64,000 bases of DNA, taken from the NCBI GenBank assembly GCA_035578175.1, contig JAQMRL010000007.1, positions 51,055,227 through 51,119,226 of the forward strand. Reading direction: 5' to 3'. Shown one piece after another: positions 56,161 to 64,000 of the stretch (its first letter is position 1; each line of letters starts with the position of its first letter). A program made the position numbers and the translations under genes. Source of the stretch: Catonia carolina (lineage: Eukaryota > Arthropoda > Insecta > Hemiptera > Achilidae). A model generated the notes under the pieces. That model had not been told where the DNA came from. It did not search any database and saw only the letters and a program-made list of their open reading frames with translations.

Positions 56161-56392
56161 GTCATCAGTCTGTCGACTGGTTTGATGGAGTTCTCCAAGC
56201 TGTTCTATTTTGCGCAAGTCGTTTCATATCTACATACCTGTAACGCCCTACATCTTTTGTAATTTACTTTACGTATTCTAATCTTTGCCTCCCCTTACAA
56301 TTTACTCCCTTAATACTACTCTCCATTATTGATAGCCCAATACCTGGATGTCTTAAGGTATGTCCCACTAGCCTATCCCTTCTTCTGGTAAG
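56161..56392 (-). pseudogene. LINE ORF C-terminal fragment
   Basis: On the minus strand a frame reads RRRDRLVGHTLRHPGI, NCKGRQRLEYVK, one stop, then DMKRLAQNRTAWRTPSNQS and a TGATGAC end. This is the C-terminus of a non-LTR retrotransposon ORF of a lineage different from the others here. A single in-frame TAA interrupts it. Confidence 0.65.
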
Positions 56393-56532
56393 ATGATAAT
56401 TTAATAATTAGGATACCTAATAAATTATTTACTTGTAATGCGTATTTGTCAAACAACTTTAAAATTTAAAATTTTTTTTTAACTTCAACAAGTAACATTA
56501 GATAATTGTAGGTAACTTATTAGCCCTACAAA

Positions 56533-57744
<1,212 letters not shown>

Positions 57745-58184
57745 TAGTTGTATTACTAAAAACAAAAATGTCTTAATTTGTAATAATCATAGAATAGAAA
57801 TAATTTTCAAAAACCAACGCATACTCTAATCCAGCACGTGTTGTAAAGTTTTAAAATAAGGTCTGGGATCAGCCCTGTTGAAAGCTGAGATGAAATAGGC
57901 AAAAGAAAACTCCCAAGTATATTTTTAAATACAGAGTTATCAGTCCATGGGTTTGATTTAAAACAGTATGCTGATTTTTGAACAATGACAAATATTATAA
58001 GAGACTTTCAACAAATGAAATTGATTATTAATATAGTTCAATCAGAAATATCGTAAAACATTTTTAATCATAAACCGTTAGAAAACTTTTCTCAATTAAA
58101 ATTAAGAATAACTTGTACAAGTAATTTTTGACTAAGCTGAATATCCGGAGTTCAATCCTGACTATAACCTATATTAACCTAATC
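57745..58184. other. No gene seen
   Basis: Unassigned AT-rich spacer between two rep-B copies. Confidence 0.4.
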
Positions 58185-59180
58185 AAAAATCTGGTGTGAA
58201 ACACTCACACAACTTTCTCTTGCCAGTGCAATTAATTAACAATAAACCTAACATTAGTAATAAAACATTAGAAATAAACAAAAAACTAACCTCAATAAAC
58301 ATAACCTTATTTTAATCATGAGTGAAAGACGCAAAATAAAAATCGAACTCAGTTTGGCTTAAAAATACGGAAAATCACTCTTTCACGCTAAACTAGGCTC
58401 TGTAGTGAAAAATGCTTTAAATACAAGTTGTAGATCTTTTTATTTCCTATAAATTTGATTATATACACTTTTGTCGTAAAATGCATTCTACGGCCGAAAT
58501 CATAAAAAAATAAATTTTTCACACGTTTTCGTGAGAAAAAATTATAAAATCGCTAATTACTGTTAAACTAAGCGTTATACAAAAAAATGTTTGAAATAAA
58601 AGTTGTAGAATTTTAAATTCTCTACAACTTTTATTATATAAATTTTTGCGCTAAATTGCATATTAAAGTCGTAATCTTAAAAAAATATATGTTTTTACGT
58701 GAAAACAGCCTCACCAAAATTTCAGCAAACATGACGCCTACCCTATCTTGTAGCGAATAAAAAATTAAGTAAACCAGGCGATTTTAAAAAAAGTCGTAGT
58801 ACCAGTTTTTGAGAAAATCGCAAAAAAGTGAAAATTACACGAATAAACTACTACTTCCGGTTGACCGATTTTGATGAAAATGTTCGTGTCGGGTCCGGTA
58901 GTGGTATGTAACTTAAGTTTCAAGTTTCAAGTTCGTACGATGTTCCGTCCTTGAGATATTCTGTTCACACACACGCACACGCGCGCGCGCGCACACACAC
59001 ACACACACATGCACGCACGCACACACAGACATACACGCAACCAATCGCTAAAAACATGTTTTTTAGGTTCAGGGGGTCTGAAAACATATAGGCCTAGATC
59101 CGGTGAAAACTCGATTTCGAAAAATCGACATGAAAACAATACTTTCCTTCCTATATATTCATATAGGCAAGAGAAAGTAA
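58185..59180 (-). mobile_element. rep-B, full-length copy (reverse)
   Basis: From AAAAATCTGGTGTGAAACAC to GGCAAGAGAAAGTAA, with a CA/CG tract at about 58967-59038. It forms a head-to-head pair with the next copy, 163 bp apart. Confidence 0.9.
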
Positions 59181-59343
59181 CAAGTACACGACTCGACATA
59201 AATTAAAAACATTTTTTAACTTATTGGAATAGTTTATAGGACAATGTTTTAGCCCTTGACTATAGACTATTTGTTATGTAGCCTACCCGACAACCTAATT
59301 CTTAAAAATATTTTGTACACTCAGTTGAAAATAGCTTAGTGAA

Positions 59344-60290
59344 TTTTTACTTTCTCTTGCCTATGCAGATATATAGGAAGGAAAGTATTGTTTTCATGTC
59401 GATTTTTTGAAATCAAGTTTTCATCGGATCTACACGTTTTCAGACCCACTGAACCCAAAAACCATGGTTTTAGCGATTGGTCTGTGTGTGTGTGAACAGA
59501 ATATCTCAAGAACGGAACAACGTACGAACTTGAAACTTAAGTTACATACCACTACCGGACTCGACACGAACATTTTCATCAAAATCGGTCAACCGGAAGT
59601 AGTAGTTTATTCGTGTAATTTTTCACTTTTTTGCGATTTCCTCAAAAACTGGTCCTACGATTTTTATTTAAATCGCCTGGTTTACTACATTTATTATGCT
59701 CGACAAGATAGGATAGGAGCTATGTTTGCTGAAATTCTTGGTGAGGCTGTTTTCACGTAAAACAATTGTTTTTTTAAGATTGCGGCTTTAATATATCTAC
59801 AGTTTAGCGCAAAAATGTATATATAATAAAATTTGTAGAGAATTCAAAATCCTACAACTGTTCCAAACATTTTTTTGTATAACGCTTAGTTTAGCGGTAA
59901 TTAGCGATTTTCTGTTTTTTTTCTCACGAAAACTTGTAAAAAATCGATTTTTTTAAGATTTTGGCCTTAGTACCCTATGCATTTTACGACAAAAGTGAAT
60001 ATAGGCCTAATCAAATTTATAGGAAATTAAAAGATCTACAACTTTTATTAATAGCATTTTTCTCTACAGAGCCTAGTTTTGCGTGAAAGAGTGATTTTCC
60101 GTATTTTGGAAGCCAAACTGAAGTCGATTTTCATCTTGCGTCTTTCACTTATGATTAAAATACGGTTATGTTTTTGACGTTAGTTTTTGTTTAGGCTATT
60201 TTTAATGTTTTATTGCTGATGTTTGATTATATTGGTCATTATTTGCATTGGCAAGAGAAATTTCTGTGAGTGCTTCACACCAGATTTTTT
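59344..60290 (+). mobile_element. rep-B, full-length copy (short TG tract)
   Basis: TTTTTACTTTCTCTTGCC at left, a very short TG tract (59481-59494), and right end GGCAAGAGAAATTTCTGTGAG with TTCACACCAGATTTTTT. Confidence 0.9.
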
Positions 60291-60768
60291 TATTTACTTT
60301 TTGAAATAAACGATCAAAATTAAGTGCGAAAAAAGTTAGGCAAAAATATTTTTCTCTTTTGAAACCTATGTACGGCTCCCAAGTTTACCGAGTCAACTAA
60401 AAATTACAACAACGCATTCAAGTACTATCCCAGTCAAAAAACAATTCACCTTAGAGTACAAACACCCCTTTACGTTTCTAACAAAACAACCCACAGATTT
60501 TCAAAATTCCATCGAACACGACTAACTCTTTCACAAGAACACGATAACCCACTTATACGTTCACTTTCCATCCCGCAAAACGCCTAAAAGACCCTACAAT
60601 AGGCCTACAGACCTGCTAATTTAATGAAATAAAGCTTATTCAAAATTCAAGATTTTTTATCACAATTTGTGAGGCAATTTAATTTCCTTCCCCTCTCAAG
60701 CCTATCATGTCATTTTAACACAATTACAATCATCACATTATTTTGTATAGGCTAACTGTACACAGTTG
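60291..60768. other. No gene seen
   Basis: Unassigned sequence, slightly less AT-rich at 60360-60600. Confidence 0.4.
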
Positions 60769-60772
60769 TTAA

Positions 60773-61337
60773 CTCTTTTAGTACCAACGTCCGGAAAACA
60801 GGACATCGATATATTTTACGTAGTGACAACATCCGGTTTACCAGACGCCCGTAAGTTATGCATAAAGTGCCAACGTCCGGATAACCAAACATTTATAAAA
60901 AAAACTTTTAAACAAAAATTAATGGAATATGTATTTTGAAACATCCTCCGTGGCGTAGTGACTGGCGCGCTAGCCTACAAAGCGAAAGGTCCCGGGTTCG
61001 ATTCCCGGCTAGGGCCTGAAAATTTTAATACGTTAAAACCACCGTTTAAGGTACGAAAACCCACAGTAGTTGCTAATGTCCAAGCTGTCGATGCGACTTA
61101 AACTAAAAAAAGCCATTTTGAATATTTTTAGTGTTAGAACGATTTCTTTTTTTTATGAACATAATACACGTTAATTTTTAAAAAGAAATTTTATTTTTCT
61201 GTAACGTAATTTTGGTTGGCAATGGAAGACTTACGTCTGCAAATTTTCTAAATAAAAGCTGGCACTTTTTGTACACCCTTATTCAAATTAAGTGGCTTTA
61301 GATCAATCTTTTAAATATTGTTTCGGCATTGAAAGGG
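60773..61337. mobile_element. TTAA MITE carrying a tRNA-like sequence
   Basis: A 565-bp segment between TTAA (60769-60772 and 61338-61341), with imperfect ends CTCTTTTAGTACC and, inward from the right, CCCTTTCAATGCC. Near the left end, CAACGTCCGG-type motifs occur three times (about 60786, 60830, 60871), as subterminal repeats would. Inside lies a tRNA-like block. No transposase. piggyBac-type by target and end sequence. Confidence 0.6.
60944..61015 (+). pseudogene. tRNA-like sequence (SINE head or tRNA pseudogene)
   Basis: A-box TGGCGTAGTGACTGG and a perfect B-box GGTTCGATTCC, with a T-arm stem CCCGG/CCCGG context, make a good pol III promoter. The acceptor arms TCCTCCG and CTAGGGC pair poorly and the anticodon arm gives a loop of abnormal size, so a working tRNA is unlikely. 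Confidence 0.6.
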
Positions 61338-61341
61338 TTAA

Positions 61342-62239
61342 TGAATCTTTAAACAAAAACTGAATAGGGCTAATAAAGTAAGATTACTAAAAATCGGTAA
61401 AAAATGATTATAACATGGCTCATTTTTGGGCCCCATTTTTATTTTTTTTAAATAAAATTTAGTTTTTAACAAAATTCTTTTTGTAATATACTAATGAACA
61501 TTTTTTTTTTGAGAAAAAATTAATTTAAAAATGTTTAAATACGTTTTTCTTCATCATATTTAAACTTTTACTTTTAGTTTAGTTTAAATCGTTTCCAGTA
61601 CGACTAATTGATCTTTCATACATATATTTTTATAAAATTTTATTTATTCAGAGAAAACTCATTAACGTTTTATGTAATATTTGATTTAAAAAAAATCAGA
61701 TACATATTAAAAACCGCGATAAATACAAATAAAAGACAACTAATACAACGATACAGAAACAGAATATTAAAATAGACGGAAATACATGAGTAAAATTTTC
61801 AAACCTTTGAAAATTTATTTAATAAATTTTTAATGATTAGTATTTACTGATTTCATCAAAGATTTTATTATGTTTTTCAAACAAATTCTATTACTTCTTT
61901 CAATTCTTGTATTTTATATTTGTCGCATATGAAAGTATTTCGTTCTACGCGATAAATAAAGATTTATTTTTATGTATTTATTTATTTACTAGTAGAATTT
62001 TGTGTAATTATACGAAACTGGTTCTACGTAAAAATTACCAGTACAATTATTGTTATTGTCATGAATTTGTTGTTTTAGTGTCTATTTATTATTATACTAT
62101 GTTTGTTTTGTAGTAAAATTTTACAACATATTGTCGAGTAAATATGTGTTTATTTAAATTATTCGATTGTAAATTTATCGTTGGGAAATTTGTGTAAATT
62201 GATATTTTTTTAATTTTTATTTGATTTTGATAATGAAAC
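61342..62239. other. No gene seen
   Basis: Strongly AT-rich sequence leading up to the GC-richer leader at 62240. Nothing recognised. Confidence 0.4.
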
Positions 62240-62868
62240 GGGTGAAGGGAAGGAAGGGTGTTACCCTGAAGGCGGCTGGTTGGTTAGTTGTATTCATTAT
62301 TCACATACGTTGAGAGCGCTAGAGTCGAACCTCGGTGCCTTCTCTCGCTCTATCTGATATCATTCGGCTTCTCTATTTCCCCCACTATAACCCTCTTGCT
62401 CTATCACCCTCATCTTTCGCTCTTTGTCTACAACTCTCTCACTCTTCATCCCCACTATTGCGTTAGACTCGCTACCTCAGCCGGAGACTCGCCTCCAATA
62501 TCCCCTCCGATTCATCAGCGGTCCCCCCAACACAGTGGTGCCGATCCGTGTACAGAGAGTGTATTGTGCAGAAGAGGTTGCTGTCCGTGACAACTTTTAT
62601 GCGCAGTGTTGGCTGCCTGCCGCCGCGACACATCCGCAAATATTTTGTGAAACTTGGTGCTATTGAGTGTTCAAAATAATAAATAAATATAATTTTTCAA
62701 ATCGAGGTGCATTTCTGCACGTGCAGTTTGTTAAGGTATGTGTCGTGAAGATGGGATCGATAGAGGGAACATTGCGTTCACATGAATGTTACCACCGGGT
62801 ACTACAATTTTCACGGCCTTTAGTTTAATGTTATCCGATTTCGGTGCGATTTGGTTTTCGGTGTAGCC
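62240..62868 (+). promoter_or_regulatory. Leader/promoter region of the ephrin-like gene
   Basis: G+C and CpG content rise sharply from about 62240, and pyrimidine-rich sequence (CTCTCGCTCTATC, CCCTCATCTTTCGC) fills 62340-62460. A possible 5' splice site AAG/GTATGT lies at about 62733 and a possible acceptor GGCCTTTAG ends at about 62823, so a small non-coding-exon arrangement is possible. In-frame TAG at 62821-62823 shows the leader is not part of the coding frame. Confidence 0.45.
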
Positions 62869-63083
62869 ATGGTCTTCGGAAATGTATTCGGCTTTCACTT
62901 GACCACGGGGGGATTTACCAGATTTTTAGTGCCAGCAACACAACCAATACTACAACTACCCTGTGCCAAAGTCACATCTTGCCTCACATTAGTGTTGTTG
63001 ATCTGTTTTGAAACTGTTCTTCTCTCGACAGTCAGTGATTGTACCAAGTCATTTTACGTTCATTGGAACACTACAAATCCAAT
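62869..63083 (+). CDS. Ephrin, first coding exon (partial gene)
   Basis: The ATG at 62869 (context GCCATGG) is the first after an in-frame stop at 62821. It opens 71 codons plus two bases, ending at the donor GTAAGT (63084-63089). Residues 38-53 form a hydrophobic segment (CLTLVLLICFETVLL) fitting a signal peptide or signal anchor, and residues 61-71 read SFYVHWNTTNP. That matches the opening beta-strand of the ephrin receptor-binding domain, and the split codon AT- would give Ile if the next exon starts with T, C or A, as the family pattern NP-I-F expects. Ephrins are membrane-attached ligands of Eph receptor kinases used in axon guidance and boundary formation. The remaining domain exons would lie to the right, outside the window. 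Only the last ~11 residues carry family identity, so a similar cupredoxin-like secreted protein cannot be excluded. Confidence 0.6.
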
Positions 63084-64000
63084 GTAAGTCATTTATTACA
63101 AATATTTACTTTTACTTATTTATTTAAGCTCATTTAAAATTAAGGGTAGTGAGACAGGACTTGTCATGTCACACTAAAAATTTATAACTAAATACATCAG
63201 AATTAAATTTATAATAATTAAACAATATAAATTACAATTTTATAATGATGATTACGTCCAAGTCATGTTTTTTTAACAAAATTTAAGCCTTTTATTTTTA
63301 CTTATTTGGGTTGTAATGTTGACATAAAATAATGTTTCTTTATGAAAAACATAGTCTATTAGTTTCAAGTATAGAAATATTTCGTGCTATTCATTCTAAT
63401 TTACGTTGAATTTAGACATTTTAATAAATTTTCAATTTAGAATTTTATTAAATAGGCTATGTATGTAGTCCTTACCAACAGTGTGTTCAAAATTTGAATT
63501 AATTCTATTCGTGAATATTTTTCGGATACGGTTTGATTGTAACATGTTTTAACCATATTTTCCTATAATTTTCCTGTTTACTTTATAATATATATTGCAT
63601 ATGTTCTTTTATTTCGTGAGAGGTTAAAGTAAACAAAAGTATTGTAGGCCTACTTCTTGTATTATTGAGGTAGAAAAGAATTCAAGATGTTTGACGCCAT
63701 GTTTGTTTCCTTCGTATTTATTTTAGGGTTTTTAGTGAGTTTCTTGAAAATAAACTCGTGTTTTATTCATCATTTGTTGACAACTGAAGTTATTTCGATA
63801 AATTCGTGTATTAATTCGTCTAAAGACTATGGATTAATTGTTTCTACCATCGCATAGAATTAAAATGACTTGTCGTTCCGCACAGTTGGCAACACTTGCG
63901 TTGTTTCAAATTTACATAAGATGTGTGTAGCCTATATTATGATTTTTTTATTTCGTTTTGTTTAAATTAATAATTAAGTACATGATAATTATGGTTTACT
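63084..64000 (+). other. First intron of the ephrin-like gene (start)
   Basis: Begins with GTAAGT and runs past the window end. AT-rich; no repeat family from the rest of the window and no further exon recognised. Confidence 0.45.

Noticed and set aside
60944..61015. Functional tRNA gene
   Set aside because: The pol III boxes are good, but acceptor arms do not pair and the anticodon arm is abnormal.
62288..62666. Two overlapping open frames in the GC-richer leader
   Set aside because: No recognisable domain; they lie in probable untranslated leader upstream of the ephrin-like start.

Overview
The window looks like a gene-poor, AT-rich piece of an insect nuclear genome. An arthropod is likely because BEL/Pao, mariner-like, Tigger/pogo and piggyBac-like elements occur together with an insect-style ephrin exon. 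A hemipteran is my guess only; nothing here fixes the order. No bacterial operon, CRISPR array or rRNA was seen. Almost every protein-like stretch belongs to a transposable element, and most are broken.

The dominant feature is one ~0.98 kb interspersed family, called rep-B here. It has about 18 full or partial copies on both strands. Its ends carry a 13-bp subterminal inverted repeat (ACTTTCTCTTGCC) beside short hairpins, and it holds a (TG)n/(CA)n tract with TGTC steps. It shows no target duplication beyond T/A runs, which resembles non-autonomous Helentron elements (HINE/DINE-like). Other families are SINE-C (~390 bp, 8-11 bp target duplications), TTAA-A (~740 bp, TTAA target sites), two further TTAA elements with CCCTTT-type ends, a hAT-like MITE, a tRNA-headed SINE, mariner derivatives, and eroded LINE fragments.

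Layout: 0-19 kb is a mosaic of SINE-C, rep-B, TTAA-A and LINE remnants. At 20.6-28.7 kb a LINE 3' region is interrupted by rep-B, which is itself interrupted by a complete BEL/Pao retrotransposon (22079-28317) with an uninterrupted 1737-residue polyprotein. At 29-40 kb lie three deleted or rearranged mariner-type elements, a putative solo LTR, a BESS-like reading frame and LINE pieces. At 40.6-45.1 kb a 2.9 kb Tigger/pogo element and a second rep-B copy both sit inside one older rep-B copy. At 46.8-49.3 kb a LINE remnant is split by TTAA-A, which is split by rep-B. At 49.9-61.3 kb there are more SINE-C, mariner, LTR, rep-B and TTAA elements.

The only convincing host gene is at the right edge. 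A GC-richer leader (about 62240-62868) precedes a coding exon (62869-63083) that ends in a clean 5' splice site, and its last residues match the start of the ephrin receptor-binding domain. The rest of that gene would lie beyond the window on the + strand.
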